Of a stretch of DNA of 64,000 nucleotides, positions 8,810 to 18,159 are shown one piece after another. The stretch comes from an uncultured Bacteroides sp. (lineage in GTDB: Bacteria > Bacteroidota > Bacteroidia > Bacteroidales > Bacteroidaceae): assembly GCA_900553815.1 (NCBI GenBank), contig USEY01000001.1, forward strand, positions 60,880 to 124,879. Direction: 5' to 3'. A program made the translations under genes and the position numbers. Numbering within the stretch: position 1 is the first letter of the stretch; each line of letters begins with the position of its first letter. The notes beneath the pieces are model-generated. The model saw only the letters and a program-made list of their open reading frames with translations, was not told where the DNA came from and did not search any database.

Positions 8810-8942
8810 AAAGACGCCTGTGTTCCTACTGAAAGACGCCCGTGTTTCCACCGAAAGACGCCTGTGTTTATACCCCAAAGACGCCCGTGTTTCTACCGAA
8901 AGACGCCCGTGTTTTTCTGCAAAGACGCGCGTCTTTTTCGCG
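8810..8942. repeat. Tandem repeat array, six units of 22-23 nt (family A)
   Basis: Units start at 8810, 8832, 8854, 8877, 8899 and 8921. The shared core is AAAGACGCCCGTGTTT with a variable 6-nt remainder. The last unit contains the perfect palindrome AAAGACGCGCGTCTTT. The spacer 8771-9069 holds no other convincing gene, although the repeats leave short reading frames open on both strands. Confidence 0.9.
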
Positions 8943-9017
8943 GCTGCCTCAGAAGGGGTGATACGGACCCGACATTTGCTTCTGCCCAACGCCTTGGACG
9001 AGGAAGGGAAGATGAGC

Positions 9018-9034
9018 GCACGCCGCGTCTCTAC
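9018..9034 (-). repeat. Dispersed motif GTAGAGACGCGGCGTGC, copy 1
   Basis: This 17-nt string on the minus strand recurs identically at 63792-63808, where it forms one arm of a perfect hairpin. Confidence 0.7.
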
Positions 9035-9069
9035 AGCTTCAACTCATCAGAGTCTCTACAACTCATCAG

Positions 9070-9122
9070 AAAAAAAATAGCCTTGCTACAACTATCAGGT
9101 TAAGACATGTAGCAAGGCTATT
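9070..9122 (-). terminator. Rho-independent terminator of lptB
   Basis: A 14-bp stem (9077-9090 with 9108-9121) with a 17-nt loop is followed on the minus strand by a run of T. It lies 40 nt beyond the lptB stop. Confidence 0.85.
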
Positions 9123-9159
9123 ATGGTATTCTACGTCCTCGATAGTCAGAGGAATGTCG

Positions 9160-9915
9160 CTATTTCATAAAGTCTTTCCGGCGCAGCACGAAGCTGTTAC
9201 TCAAATATTTCTCGCGCACAATCTGGTTCTCGGCCAGTTCCTCGGGCGTGCCTTGGAACAATATTTTTCCTTCAAACAGCAGATATGCCCGGCTGGTGAT
9301 ACTCAGCGTTTCCTGCACGTTATGGTCGGTTATCAGAATGCCGATGTTCTTGTCTTTCAGTTTCCACACAATCTGCTGAATGTCTTCTACCGCAATAGGG
9401 TCGACACCGGCAAACGGCTCATCGAGCATAATGAACTTGGGGTCAATGGCCAGACAGCGGGCAATCTCCGTGCGTCGGCGTTCACCTCCCGACAACTGGT
9501 TTCCTTTGTTCTTGCGCACCTTTTGCAGGCGGAACTCCGCTATCAGGCTTTCCAGTTTGTCTTTCTGGTACTCCAACGGTTTGTTAGTCAGTTCCAGCAC
9601 TGACGTGATGTTGTCTTCCACACTCATTTGTCTGAACACGGAAGCTTCCTGCGCCAGGTATCCGATACCTGTCTGTGCACGTTTGTATACAGGGTAGGTG
9701 GTAATGTCAAGGTCGTCCAGGAATATGCGTCCTTCGTTGGGGGTAATCAGCCCCACGGTCATGTAGAACGAGGTAGTCTTGCCTGCTCCGTTCGGGCCCA
9801 GCAATCCTACAATTTCTCCTTGCTTCACGTCGAAAGAAACATGGTTCACCACCGTTCGCTTTCCGTATTTCTTTACCAGGTCTTCAGTGCGAAGTACCAT
9901 TTTTTTCTCTTCCAT
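9160..9915 (-). CDS. lptB: LPS export ABC transporter ATP-binding protein LptB
   Basis: The protein has 251 residues and is the cytoplasmic ATPase that powers extraction of lipopolysaccharide from the inner membrane with LptF and LptG. Seen: Walker [10 protein letters not shown] near residue 38, Q-loop YLAQEASVF, signature [13 protein letters not shown], and Walker [13 protein letters not shown]. The LPS-transporter pattern ([27 protein letters not shown]) distinguishes it from amino-acid importers. The partner membrane genes are not here, which is usual when lptB stands alone. The ATG at 9915 gives [12 protein letters not shown], and a second ATG at 9900 is possible. A terminator follows the stop. 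Confidence 0.93.
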   Translation of the reverse strand: MEEKKMVLRTEDLVKKYGKRTVVNHVSFDVKQGEIVGLLGPNGAGKTTSFYMTVGLITPNEGRIFLDDLDITTYPVYKRAQTGIGYLAQEASVFRQMSVEDNITSVLELTNKPLEYQKDKLESLIAEFRLQKVRKNKGNQLSGGERRRTEIARCLAIDPKFIMLDEPFAGVDPIAVEDIQQIVWKLKDKNIGILITDHNVQETLSITSRAYLLFEGKILFQGTPEELAENQIVREKYLSNSFVLRRKDFMK

Positions 9916-10020
9916 AGTCCGTCTGCTGTTCGTATAGAAAATGGCCTATTATACCTTTTTTATATACTATAAGTCGCTTGCAGGCTTCTTGTAGTAAGAT
10001 ATAAAGCTGTTATTTTGGGG

Positions 10021-10028
10021 CAAATGTA
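10021..10028 (-). promoter_or_regulatory. -7 promoter element for lptB
   Basis: TACATTTG on the minus strand. It lies only 23 nt from the opposing element of the mlaE gene. Confidence 0.55.
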
Positions 10029-10050
10029 GCAAAAATAAGCTGAAAAGCTG

Positions 10051-10058
10051 TACATTTG
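10051..10058 (+). promoter_or_regulatory. -7 promoter element for the mlaE-mlaF operon
   Basis: TACATTTG on the plus strand, 20 nt before the ATG at 10079, so the leader is very short. Confidence 0.55.
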
Positions 10059-10078
10059 CCAGCAAATACTTACAAGTT

Positions 10079-10822
10079 ATGCTAAAAGGAATTAGAACTT
10101 TCGGACGTTACATCATGCTCATGGGACGTACATTTACACGTCCGGAGCGGATGAGGATGTTCTTTAAGCAGTATATTAACGAAATGGAGCAACTGGGTGT
10201 CAATTCTATCGGCATTGTGTTGTTGATTTCGTTTTTCATCGGCGCCGTTATCACCATACAAATCAAGCTTAACATTGAAAGCCCTTTCATGCCTCGCTGG
10301 ACAGTAGGATACGTGACGCGTGAAATCATGTTGCTTGAGTTCTCGTCTTCCATCATGTGTCTTATTCTGGCAGGTAAGGTAGGTTCGAACATCGCTTCAG
10401 AGCTGGGTACCATGCGGGTGACGCAACAGATTGACGCACTTGAGATAATGGGTATCAACTCGGCCAATTACCTGATACTTCCTAAGATAGCTGCCATGGT
10501 TACGACTATTCCGCTAATGGTGACATTCAGCATTTTTGCCGGCGTCATTGGTGCTTTCTGTACCTGTTGGTTTGGCGGTGTGATGTCGGCTGTCGACCTG
10601 GAATATGGCTTGCAGTACATGTTTGTGGAATGGTACATCTGGTGCGGCATCATCAAGTCGCTGTTCTTTGCTTTCATCATAGCCAGCGTTTCGGCTTTCT
10701 TCGGCTATACGGTGGAAGGTGGTTCCATTGAGGTTGGTAAAGCCTCGACAGACTCGGTGGTATGCAGCAGTGTGCTGATTTTGTTTGCCGACTTAGTATT
10801 AACTCAACTTTTAATGGCATGA
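10079..10822 (+). CDS. mlaE: MlaE family ABC transporter permease (lipid asymmetry / MCE system)
   Basis: This is a 247-residue integral membrane protein of the MlaE/PF02405 type with about five to six hydrophobic segments. Conserved pieces include NSIGIVLLISFFIGAVITIQ near residues 41-60, the MRVTQQIDALEIMGIN coupling segment near residues 111-126, and GGSIEVGKAST near the end. In the Mla system this permease works with the MlaF ATPase and an MCE protein to move phospholipids between the outer and inner membranes. The ATPase gene overlaps its stop by 4 nt. No MCE (MlaD) gene is in the window. Confidence 0.9.
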   Translation: MLKGIRTFGRYIMLMGRTFTRPERMRMFFKQYINEMEQLGVNSIGIVLLISFFIGAVITIQIKLNIESPFMPRWTVGYVTREIMLLEFSSSIMCLILAGKVGSNIASELGTMRVTQQIDALEIMGINSANYLILPKIAAMVTTIPLMVTFSIFAGVIGAFCTCWFGGVMSAVDLEYGLQYMFVEWYIWCGIIKSLFFAFIIASVSAFFGYTVEGGSIEVGKASTDSVVCSSVLILFADLVLTQLLMA

Positions 10823-11589
10823 TAGAACTGAAGGGACTTTGCAAATCTTTTGAAGGAAAGGATGTGTTGACTGATATCAACGCCACATTTGAGAACGGTA
10901 AAACCAATCTGATTATCGGCCAGAGCGGTTCGGGAAAGACGGTGCTGATGAAGTGTATTGTCGGCTTGCTGACGCCTGAAAAGGGTGAACTGCTTTACGA
11001 CAACCGCAACTTCCTTGCGATGAGCAAGAACGATAAGAAAAGACTGCGTCGCGAAATGGGAATGATATTCCAGAGTGCCGCCTTGTTCGACTCCATGACT
11101 GTGCTCGACAATGTGATGTTCCCACTCAATATGTTCAGCAACGACACCTTGCGCGACCGTACACGGCGTGCCCAGTTCTGTCTGGACCGCGTCAACCTGT
11201 CAGAAGCCGGCAGCAAGTATCCGGGCGAAATCAGTGGCGGTATGCAGAAGCGTGTAGCCATAGCGCGTGCCATAGCGCTGAATCCTCAGTACCTGTTCTG
11301 CGACGAACCAAACTCGGGCCTCGACCCCAAGACCTCGCTGGTCATTGACGACCTGATTCAGGATATTACCAAGGAATATAACATGACCACACTCATCAAT
11401 ACGCACGACATGAACTCGGTGATGGGTATCGGCGAAAAGATTATCTATATCTACGAAGGGCATAAAGAGTGGGAAGGAAGCAAGGACGATATCTTTACAT
11501 CGAGCAACGAACGGCTCAACAACTTTATCTTTGCCTCCGACCTGTTCCGTAAAGTAAAAGAGGTGGAAATACAGAATATAGAGGGTTAA
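10819..11589 (+). CDS. mlaF: MlaF-type ABC transporter ATP-binding protein
   Basis: The protein has 256 residues from the ATG at 10819, which forms an ATGA overlap with mlaE. An upstream in-frame ATG at 10762 would only add mlaE-overlapping sequence. Seen: Walker A GQSGSGKT near residue 34, signature SGGMQKRVAIARA (the M after SGG is characteristic of MlaF-like ATPases), Walker B YLFCDEPNSGLDP, and the H-loop TLINTHDMNSV. It energises the neighbouring permease. Its last 4 nt overlap the convergent MerR gene. Confidence 0.92.
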   Translation: MIELKGLCKSFEGKDVLTDINATFENGKTNLIIGQSGSGKTVLMKCIVGLLTPEKGELLYDNRNFLAMSKNDKKRLRREMGMIFQSAALFDSMTVLDNVMFPLNMFSNDTLRDRTRRAQFCLDRVNLSEAGSKYPGEISGGMQKRVAIARAIALNPQYLFCDEPNSGLDPKTSLVIDDLIQDITKEYNMTTLINTHDMNSVMGIGEKIIYIYEGHKEWEGSKDDIFTSSNERLNNFIFASDLFRKVKEVEIQNIEG

Positions 11590-12047
11590 TCTCCTTTCTG
11601 TTGCTGTTCTATGTTCTGTTTCAAGGCGTCTACCTGTTCGTATGTAAAGGCGTCGAGCGCATCGCGCATGCCAACGAGTTCTTCGCGTATGGCTTTCAGA
11701 CGCTCCACTACCTCAAAGTTTCGCATAGTGGTTTCCTTGTTGTTCTTCATGCGCTGGCGTGCTCCGGGCAGCGTCATTCCCCGTTCTTTCACCAGATAAT
11801 GAATCAGTTTCACCACTTCAATGTCTTCGGCCTTGTATTGCCGCACGCCTCGTCCTGCTTTCTTGGGATTGAGTTGCGGAAACTCCTTCTCCCAGAAACG
11901 CAGCGTCGATTCGTTGACATTGAACATCTGTGCCACTTCGCTGATGGAATAGTATATCTTTAGTTTCTTATCCTTGTTTAGCACGGCTGGTTCTACTTTT
12001 CTTGGTAATAAACGTTTGATGAATAAATTCTGTCCGCGGTTAGTCAA
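11586..12047 (-). CDS. MerR family transcriptional regulator
   Basis: The protein has up to 153 residues. The N-terminal MerR winged helix covers about residues 30-95: YYSISEVAQMFNVNESTLRFWEKEF, then RQYKAEDIEVVKLIHYLV. A C-terminal coiled coil follows (about 110-150, ending QNIEQQQKGD). There is no cysteine cluster, so it is not a metal sensor of the classic type. The reading frame begins with a TTG at 12047 that overlaps the M23 gene by 8 nt. A GTG about 20 codons later (giving LNKDKKLKIYYSI) would be an alternative start. It is co-directional with and coupled to the M23 peptidase gene. Confidence 0.87.
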   Translation of the reverse strand: MTNRGQNLFIKRLLPRKVEPAVLNKDKKLKIYYSISEVAQMFNVNESTLRFWEKEFPQLNPKKAGRGVRQYKAEDIEVVKLIHYLVKERGMTLPGARQRMKNNKETTMRNFEVVERLKAIREELVGMRDALDAFTYEQVDALKQNIEQQQKGD

Positions 12048-13008
12048 GCACTTTTCCGTGGTTGGCAGCCAGTTGAATCATGCGGTCGTAATCTTCGGCA
12101 CTCAAGTCCATGAAGTAATAATTCACGGGATTGACCACTTGCCCTCTGACATGCACTTCGTAGTGCAGGTGCGGCCCTGTGCTCTTGCCCGTACTGCCCA
12201 CTCCTCCGATAACTTCGCCACGCACCACTTTCTTGCCCACACTGGTGTGGAAGCTTTGCAAATGGGCATACCATGTTTGATAGCCAAAACCGTGGTCTAT
12301 GATGATGGTGTTACCATATCCGGTCTCCCACCCTACTTTGATGACAGTTCCATTTCCCGTGGCATAAACATCGGTTCCCATTGGCGCAGAGAAGTCCATG
12401 CCCGAGTGAAACTTACTGGTTCCGTATATGGGATCGATTCGTGTACCATATCCAGAGGCTGTCTTGCGCAAGTCTTTGTTTGAAATTGGCTGGATAGCAG
12501 GAATGCACTTCAAGCGTTCGTCATATTGCTTGCACATTTCCACCACATCATCGAAGGAACGTGATTGGATATAGACTTGCTTGGTCAGCAGGTCCAGTTT
12601 TTGAGTTGTATGCACAACGAGTTCGGCATTAGCCATGTCCATCAAATGCTCGTAACGATTGGTACCTCCGTAAGTAGAATTTCGAATGGCAGTCGGCACA
12701 GGGTCGGCCTGAAAGATGACACGGTAAAGATTATCGTCGCGCTGCTGCAGGTCCTGCAATACACCGGCAATCTCGTCCATACGCTTAGACAACACGTTGT
12801 ATTGAGCCTGCAACTGGTTGTTTTCCTTGCGCAATTCCTTTTCAGACGGTGAACCGAATATAAGCAGTAAGACAATGAAGCTTCCTGCCCCCAGCCCCAT
12901 GCCGACAAACAGTCGGCGCAGAATACTCATAGCACGCTGCCTGATAGTGGGATAGATTCGGTCGTAAGTCTGCGTCTGCGGATTATATATGTAGTAAACT
13001 TTGCGCAT
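12040..13008 (-). CDS. M23 family metallopeptidase (peptidoglycan endopeptidase), membrane-anchored
   Basis: The protein has 322 residues from the ATG at 13008. The frame stays open to 13182, but that extension crosses the promoter region. A cytoplasmic tail (MRKVYYIYNPQTQTYDRIYP) precedes one transmembrane helix near residues 38-57. A coiled coil (about 62-100, KELRKENNQLQAQYNVLSK) leads to the C-terminal M23 domain. Zinc and catalytic motifs are HSGMDFSAPMGTDV (HxxxD) near residue 221 and GPHLHYEVH (HxH) near residue 288. Such proteins cut peptide cross-links in the wall or activate amidases. The MerR gene overlaps the 3' end. Confidence 0.92.
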   Translation of the reverse strand: MRKVYYIYNPQTQTYDRIYPTIRQRAMSILRRLFVGMGLGAGSFIVLLLIFGSPSEKELRKENNQLQAQYNVLSKRMDEIAGVLQDLQQRDDNLYRVIFQADPVPTAIRNSTYGGTNRYEHLMDMANAELVVHTTQKLDLLTKQVYIQSRSFDDVVEMCKQYDERLKCIPAIQPISNKDLRKTASGYGTRIDPIYGTSKFHSGMDFSAPMGTDVYATGNGTVIKVGWETGYGNTIIIDHGFGYQTWYAHLQSFHTSVGKKVVRGEVIGGVGSTGKSTGPHLHYEVHVRGQVVNPVNYYFMDLSAEDYDRMIQLAANHGKVLD

Positions 13009-13038
13009 CTTTTTTGGAAATATTCGCTTGTCAATGCG

Positions 13039-13047
13039 GCAAAAGTA
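13039..13047 (-). promoter_or_regulatory. -7 promoter element for the M23-MerR pair
   Basis: TACTTTTGC on the minus strand, 31 nt from the ATG at 13008. Confidence 0.5.
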
Positions 13048-13059
13048 ATAAAAACAAGC

Positions 13060-13067
13060 TATCTTTG
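13060..13067 (+). promoter_or_regulatory. -7 promoter element for alaS, with a long leader
   Basis: TATCTTTG followed by CGC fits the consensus well. The alaS start at 13327 is about 260 nt downstream, so the transcript would carry a long untranslated leader unless a second promoter exists nearer the gene. Confidence 0.5.
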
Positions 13068-13326
13068 CGCTGTTTTTTTGAGTTTTTGAGTTTTTTAGTT
13101 CTTTAATCCATAAGTTAATAGGTACATTGAACAGCCGTGTGGAACGCTTCTTCTTTCCTGTCACCCCCAAGCGTCTCTGCATCCTTCCGGCACAAGAACT
13201 CAGAAAAAGAAGGCCGATAGAGTGGAAAATAAGGAATCAGAACTGCCGGTCACGGAATCTTCGATATACTTCCTTACTTTCTCTTTACATGTATGATAAG
13301 AACTTAAATGAATAACATATATAAGT

Positions 13327-15945
13327 ATGATGACTGCTAATGAAATCAGAGACTCCTTCAAGAGTTTCTTTGCGAGCAAAGGACATCAGATTGTACCTTC
13401 TGCTCCCATGGTAATTAAGGACGACCCCACGCTGATGTTTACCAACGCGGGCATGAACCAGTTCAAGGATATTATTTTGGGCAATCACCCGGCGAAATAT
13501 AAAAGAGTGGCGGACTCACAGAAGTGTCTCCGCGTAAGCGGTAAGCACAACGACCTGGAGGAAGTAGGCCACGATACCTACCACCACACCATGTTCGAGA
13601 TGCTCGGCAACTGGTCGTTTGGCGACTATTTCAAGAAAGAAGCCATCTCTTGGGCTTGGGAATATCTGGTTGGCGTACTGAAAATCAATCCAGAGAACCT
13701 TTACGCCACAGTCTTTGAAGGCAGCCCTGAAGAAGGACTGGAACGCGACAACGAAGCTGCTTCCTATTGGGAACAATTCCTACCCAAAGACCACATTCTG
13801 AACGGAAACAAGCACGATAACTTCTGGGAAATGGGTGATACAGGTCCCTGCGGTCCCTGCTCTGAAATCCACATTGACTCTCGTTCGGAAGAAGAGAAAG
13901 CCCAAGTGCCCGGACGCAAACTGGTAAATAAGGACCATCCGCAGGTTATTGAAATCTGGAACCTCGTTTTCATGCAATACAATCGCAAGGCCGACGGAAG
14001 TCTGGAGCCCCTGCCTGCTAAGGTAATTGATACCGGTATGGGCTTTGAACGACTGGTACGTACCATGCAAGGCAAGACGTCGAACTACGACACCGACGTA
14101 TTCCAACCTATGCTGAAAGCCATCGGACAACTGGCCGGAAAAACTTACGGAACAGACGAAAAGTCTGATATCGCCATGCGTGTTGTAGCCGACCACATCC
14201 GCACCATCGCTTTCTCTATTACCGATGGACAGCTGCCGAGCAATGCCAAAGCTGGTTATGTTATCCGCCGTATCTTACGCCGTGCCGTACGCTATGGCTA
14301 CACATTCCTTGGACAGAAGCAAGCCTTCATGTACAAGCTGTTACCCGTACTGATAGAGAATATGGGTGAGGCCTATCCCGAACTGAACGCACAGAAAGAC
14401 CTGATTGCAAAGGTTATCAAAGAAGAAGAAGAATCCTTCCTCCGCACACTGGAGACAGGTATTCGCCTGCTCGAAAAGACCATGGCCGAGGCAAAGGCTG
14501 CCGGAAAGACTGAAATCAGCGGTAAGGATACCTTTACGCTTTACGATACATTCGGCTTCCCGCTCGACTTGACAGAACTGATTCTGCGCGAAAACGGGAT
14601 GACGGCTGACATCAAGGAATTTGATGCCGAAATGCAGCAACAAAAGCAACGTGCCCGCAATGCAGCAGCAGTAGAGACCGGTGACTGGATTACGCTGAAG
14701 GAAGGCACTACCGAGTTTGTAGGCTACGACTATACGGAATACGAAACCAGCATCTTGCGCTACCGTCAAATCAAGCAAAAGAACCAAACATACTATCAGA
14801 TAGTACTGGACAAAACACCTTTCTATGCCGAAAGCGGTGGACAGGTAGGCGATACAGGTGTGCTGGTCAGCGAATTTGAAACCATCGAAGTGGTTGACAC
14901 CAAGAAGGAAAATAACCTGCCGATACACATCACCAAGAAATTGCCCGAACACCTCGATGCACCGATGATGGCTTGCGTAGATACTGACAAACGAGCAGCC
15001 TGCGCCGCCAACCACTCATGTACCCACTTGCTGGACGAAGCTTTGCGTACAGTACTCGGCGACCATGTAGAGCAGAAGGGTTCATTGGTAACACCCGATT
15101 CACTGCGCTTCGACTTCTCTCACTTCCAGAAAGTGACCGACGAGCAGTTGCGTCAGGTAGAACATCTGGTTAATGCCAAGATTCGCGCCAACATTCCTTT
15201 GAAAGAATACCGCAACATTCCTATCGAAGAAGCCAAGGAACTGGGAGCCATTGCCCTCTTCGGCGAAAAATACGGCGACCACGTGCGCGTCATTCAGTTT
15301 GGCTCATCTATCGAGTTCTGTGGCGGTACGCATGTAGCTGCTACCGGAAACATCGGTATGGTGAAGATTATTTCTGAAAGCTCTGTAGCTGCCGGTGTTC
15401 GTCGTATCGAAGCTTATACAGGTGTTAAAGTAGAAGAGTTAATAGATACATTACAAGACTCCATGAGAGATCTGAAAGCCCTTTTCAACAACGCTCCCGA
15501 CCTGACCGGTACTATCCGCAAGTACATTGAGGAGAATGCCGGACTGAAGAAGCAGATAGAAGAATTTATGAAGGAGAAGGAAGCCCAGCTCAAGGAACGC
15601 CTTTTGAAGAACATCAAGGAAGTGAACGGTGTGAAACTTATCCAACTGGTTGCTCCGCTGCCTGCCGAAACAGTGAAGAACATAGCATTCCAGCTGCGTG
15701 GTGAAATCACGGAAAACCTGTTCTTCGTGGCCGGTACCTTGTTTGAAGGCAAGCCGATGCTGACCGTCATGCTGAGCGACAATCTGGTAGCCGGTGGCTT
15801 GAAAGCCGGTGCATTGGTAAAAGAAGCAGCACGACTGATTCAAGGTGGTGGCGGCGGACAGCCTCACTTTGCAACTGCCGGTGGTAAGAATCCCGATAGA
15901 CTGAATGCGGCTGTTAGCAAGGTTATTGAACTGGCCGGATTCTAA
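13327..15945 (+). CDS. alaS: Alanyl-tRNA synthetase
   Basis: The protein has 872 residues, full length for the family. It charges tRNA-Ala. In order there is the class II catalytic core (about 1-240, with [10 protein letters not shown] and [13 protein letters not shown]), the tRNA-recognition region, and the editing domain (about 560-710, with the HxxxH zinc ligands in [11 protein letters not shown] and the second pair in FCGGTHV). The C-terminal C-Ala domain ends with [17 protein letters not shown]. Two adjacent ATGs (13327, 13330) are possible starts. A strong terminator follows at 15976. Confidence 0.98.
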   Translation: MMTANEIRDSFKSFFASKGHQIVPSAPMVIKDDPTLMFTNAGMNQFKDIILGNHPAKYKRVADSQKCLRVSGKHNDLEEVGHDTYHHTMFEMLGNWSFGDYFKKEAISWAWEYLVGVLKINPENLYATVFEGSPEEGLERDNEAASYWEQFLPKDHILNGNKHDNFWEMGDTGPCGPCSEIHIDSRSEEEKAQVPGRKLVNKDHPQVIEIWNLVFMQYNRKADGSLEPLPAKVIDTGMGFERLVRTMQGKTSNYDTDVFQPMLKAIGQLAGKTYGTDEKSDIAMRVVADHIRTIAFSITDGQLPSNAKAGYVIRRILRRAVRYGYTFLGQKQAFMYKLLPVLIENMGEAYPELNAQKDLIAKVIKEEEESFLRTLETGIRLLEKTMAEAKAAGKTEISGKDTFTLYDTFGFPLDLTELILRENGMTADIKEFDAEMQQQKQRARNAAAVETGDWITLKEGTTEFVGYDYTEYETSILRYRQIKQKNQTYYQIVLDKTPFYAESGGQVGDTGVLVSEFETIEVVDTKKENNLPIHITKKLPEHLDAPMMACVDTDKRAACAANHSCTHLLDEALRTVLGDHVEQKGSLVTPDSLRFDFSHFQKVTDEQLRQVEHLVNAKIRANIPLKEYRNIPIEEAKELGAIALFGEKYGDHVRVIQFGSSIEFCGGTHVAATGNIGMVKIISESSVAAGVRRIEAYTGVKVEELIDTLQDSMRDLKALFNNAPDLTGTIRKYIEENAGLKKQIEEFMKEKEAQLKERLLKNIKEVNGVKLIQLVAPLPAETVKNIAFQLRGEITENLFFVAGTLFEGKPMLTVMLSDNLVAGGLKAGALVKEAARLIQGGGGGQPHFATAGGKNPDRLNAAVSKVIELAGF

Positions 15946-15975
15946 AAGCAAGTATAGAAAACCGACATACAATTT

Positions 15976-16002
15976 AAGCCCGCCTTTTGGCGGGCTTTTT
16001 TA
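15976..16002 (+). terminator. Rho-independent terminator of alaS
   Basis: A 9-bp stem AAGCCCGCC / GGCGGGCTT with a TTTT loop is followed by a T-run, 30 nt after the alaS stop. Confidence 0.92.
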
Positions 16003-16088
16003 TGCAATTACCCGAGTGCTCTACAGGTATTAATGGTTTCAGAAGTAGTACATTACTAACATGATAGTAGCCAACATACAGCCTATTA

Positions 16089-16544
16089 TCAACGCATTCT
16101 ATAAGCCAAAACAAAATAAGCAACCACAGCCACTGCCATCAAAATAGAAGCACCGGCATAGAAATAAACGGAGCAGGCTACGTCCTTGCCCAACAGTCCT
16201 CCTAAGAACATGCAGCCCATCAATATGTTAACCACCTGACACAGGCGGATGGCCAGCACATATTGCCTTCCGATATTCGCCTCGGTCACCCGAAAGGCAA
16301 AGTTGAAGAACCTAACGGGCACATAGGCTGCACTGCCCAATACCAGGAAGAGCACCAGTGCCATGATACCTTCCACTCCATGTTCTTGCAGAAAGGCTCC
16401 GTCGGTCTGCTTGTTCATGTAGAATATATAAAACCAATCTGCCAGTACCGGCACAAAAGCAACAGCCAGCAACACATAGTCGACCAACGACCGCCGATAG
16501 CGGACATCATATCCCTTACCCGAATAAAATCCCAAATTAATCAT
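16089..16544 (-). CDS. Four-helix membrane protein, last gene of the SPFH cluster
   Basis: The protein has 151 residues and four hydrophobic segments (about 24-43, 57-78, 97-118 and 127-147). It is not assigned to a named family. Its N-terminus (GFYSGKGYDVRYRRS) resembles in spacing the starts of the two paralogous membrane proteins further up the cluster (FNRGNRVAYRCSTR and INRGTAVQYQCSRR). That suggests a shared cytoplasmic N-terminal motif, although the rest differs. Its start overlaps the stop of the ribbon-helix-helix gene by 4 nt, so the two are coupled. Confidence 0.65.
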   Translation of the reverse strand: MINLGFYSGKGYDVRYRRSLVDYVLLAVAFVPVLADWFYIFYMNKQTDGAFLQEHGVEGIMALVLFLVLGSAAYVPVRFFNFAFRVTEANIGRQYVLAIRLCQVVNILMGCMFLGGLLGKDVACSVYFYAGASILMAVAVVAYFVLAYRMR

Positions 16545-16744
16545 TCTGTTTCCTCCTCTTCTTCTTTTTTCTTTTGGCTACCCTTCTTCAACCGGCCGCT
16601 TTTGCGCAAAGCCTCGTTGATAATCCACTGCAACTGCCCGTTGGTACTGCGAAACTCGTCGGCAGCCCATTTTTCAATGGCGTCCATCGTCGCAGCATCC
16701 ACCCTCAGCACGAAACTCTTGGTTGTATTCTCTTTCTTAGCCAC
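16541..16744 (-). CDS. Ribbon-helix-helix (Arc-like) small protein
   Basis: This 67-residue protein has a short basic start, then SFVLRVDAATMDAIEKWAADE and STNGQLQWIINEALRK, matching the strand-helix-helix layout of Arc/MetJ DNA-binding proteins over about residues 9-50. The tail is low complexity, first basic (RLKKGSQKKK) then acidic (EEEEETE). Such proteins dimerise and bind operators, so it may regulate the cluster. In SPFH clusters of Bacteroides I recall similar Arc-family genes, and whether they bind DNA is not established. It overlaps the next membrane gene by 4 nt. Confidence 0.72.
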   Translation of the reverse strand: MAKKENTTKSFVLRVDAATMDAIEKWAADEFRSTNGQLQWIINEALRKSGRLKKGSQKKKEEEEETE

Positions 16745-16767
16745 AGTATATATGTTTTTAACAAAAA

Positions 16768-18120
16768 CTATCTAATATCTTTTCCCCGAATAAAACCTGC
16801 CACATCGTCCATCACATAGCCCGGCACCGGCAGCGACTTCTGATATTCAAACGGAGTAGACTTGCCCTTGCCTTCCTGCAACAGATGATTCAGCTTGGGA
16901 TAAGACTTGAGCTGGGCATTGCGCTTCATCAGCAGTCCCGACAGCCATAAGCCGTAATCCTGCATGGTCACCTGATAGTCGCGCTCGCCCTGCAACACCA
17001 GTACGGGGCACGCCAACCCGGCAGCCACAGCCACCGGTCGGTAACTGCGAAGGAACTCCCAGTATTCCTTAGGTATCTGAAGCGGCAGGGGAATACTATC
17101 GACGAAAGCATCCGTACCCAACTGCTTCACATTCGCCACCTGACGTTTCAGTTCTTCCAGCTGCCCATGTGCCTGCTGCCCACCAGCCGACAGCGAGGCT
17201 ATGTATTCCGACTGCTCCATAATAGCATCTTCAAACGGGCGTACCAGCCCGGCCACGATAACAATGCCGGCCACACCTCCCTGCGAACGTTGCGCAATGC
17301 GAGGGGCCATCATACCTCCCTGGCTATGTCCCAGCACAAAGACACTGTCAGCCGCCACTTCGGAGAGGCTGCGAGCCAATGCCACAGCAGCCAAAGCATC
17401 GTCGCATGTCTCCGCATCCATATCCATTTTCCGTCCCTTGGGCACAAAGTCCTTGCCGTAGACTTTGGTACGCTTGTCATAACGGATAACAGCTATCCCT
17501 CGTCGCGCCAGTCCCCATGCCAAGTCGCGGAAAGGTTTATTGGGGCCCAATGTCTCGTCGCGGTCGTTCGGTCCCGAGCCATGCACCAGCACCACACAAG
17601 GAACCTTCCGTCCCTCTCCTACCCGAGGCAAGGTCAACGTACCCGGCAGGCGGTAGCCGTCAGTCTCCACCGCAATGTCGCGCTCTTCCATCAGCGACTC
17701 GTCAAACTCGACGACAGGTACAGTGACCGGCGCCGGTGCCGGCACCAGCCGAATGGTGTTCATACGTCCGTCTGCATCGAAAGCCAACAGCAGACGCAGG
17801 GCATAGCGCTCGAACTGCAAGTTGCGGCAGTAGAGTGTCACTCCCTGTGCATCTTCCTGCTCCCAAGGCTCTGCCGACTTCAGTTTACCGAATTGCATTT
17901 CCAACTGACGATACATGTCGTTGAACACGGCAGGCGATAGCTGACGCTGCCCGTCATCGTTCAGCGCAGCATAAATACTGTCGCCCCTACCTGCCACAAA
18001 GTGCTCATAGATGCGCTGGGCACGTACCTGATTATCGTTCGCCGTCTGCGCGTGGCCGCTCAATGCGAACCCCAACAGCAAGACAGCCATCAGACTGAAA
18101 CACCTATATAAACTCATCAT
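16768..18120 (-). CDS. Secreted alpha/beta hydrolase with N-terminal DUF3887-like domain
   Basis: The protein has 450 residues with a signal peptide (about 1-24, ending GHAQ). Residues about 30-130 resemble DUF3887 (IYEHFVAGRGDSIYAALNDD, then FNDMYRQLEMQFGKL), an NTF2-like domain often fused to hydrolases. The alpha/beta hydrolase domain covers about 165-440: oxyanion strand VVLVHGSGPNDRDE, nucleophile elbow GHSQGG, and the catalytic His probably in LNHLLQ. The substrate is unknown, probably an ester or acyl compound in the periplasm. It lies between the membrane paralog and the RHH gene on one strand. Confidence 0.85.
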   Translation of the reverse strand: MMSLYRCFSLMAVLLLGFALSGHAQTANDNQVRAQRIYEHFVAGRGDSIYAALNDDGQRQLSPAVFNDMYRQLEMQFGKLKSAEPWEQEDAQGVTLYCRNLQFERYALRLLLAFDADGRMNTIRLVPAPAPVTVPVVEFDESLMEERDIAVETDGYRLPGTLTLPRVGEGRKVPCVVLVHGSGPNDRDETLGPNKPFRDLAWGLARRGIAVIRYDKRTKVYGKDFVPKGRKMDMDAETCDDALAAVALARSLSEVAADSVFVLGHSQGGMMAPRIAQRSQGGVAGIVIVAGLVRPFEDAIMEQSEYIASLSAGGQQAHGQLEELKRQVANVKQLGTDAFVDSIPLPLQIPKEYWEFLRSYRPVAVAAGLACPVLVLQGERDYQVTMQDYGLWLSGLLMKRNAQLKSYPKLNHLLQEGKGKSTPFEYQKSLPVPGYVMDDVAGFIRGKDIR

Positions 18121-18159
18121 ACCAAACTTTTTTCATAATACTTCACCACGGACAACATG

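Noticed and set aside
8810..8942. Possible CRISPR array (also the other four 22-nt arrays)
   Set aside because: Units adjoin directly with no unique spacers, cores vary, and no cas gene is near.
8820..9103. ORFs of 71 to 86 codons running through the repeat array
   Set aside because: They are translations of the 22-nt repeats, open only because the unit lacks stops in these frames.
13009..13182. N-terminal extension of the M23 peptidase
   Set aside because: It crosses the probable promoters and gives residues unlike the normal MRKVYYIYNP start.
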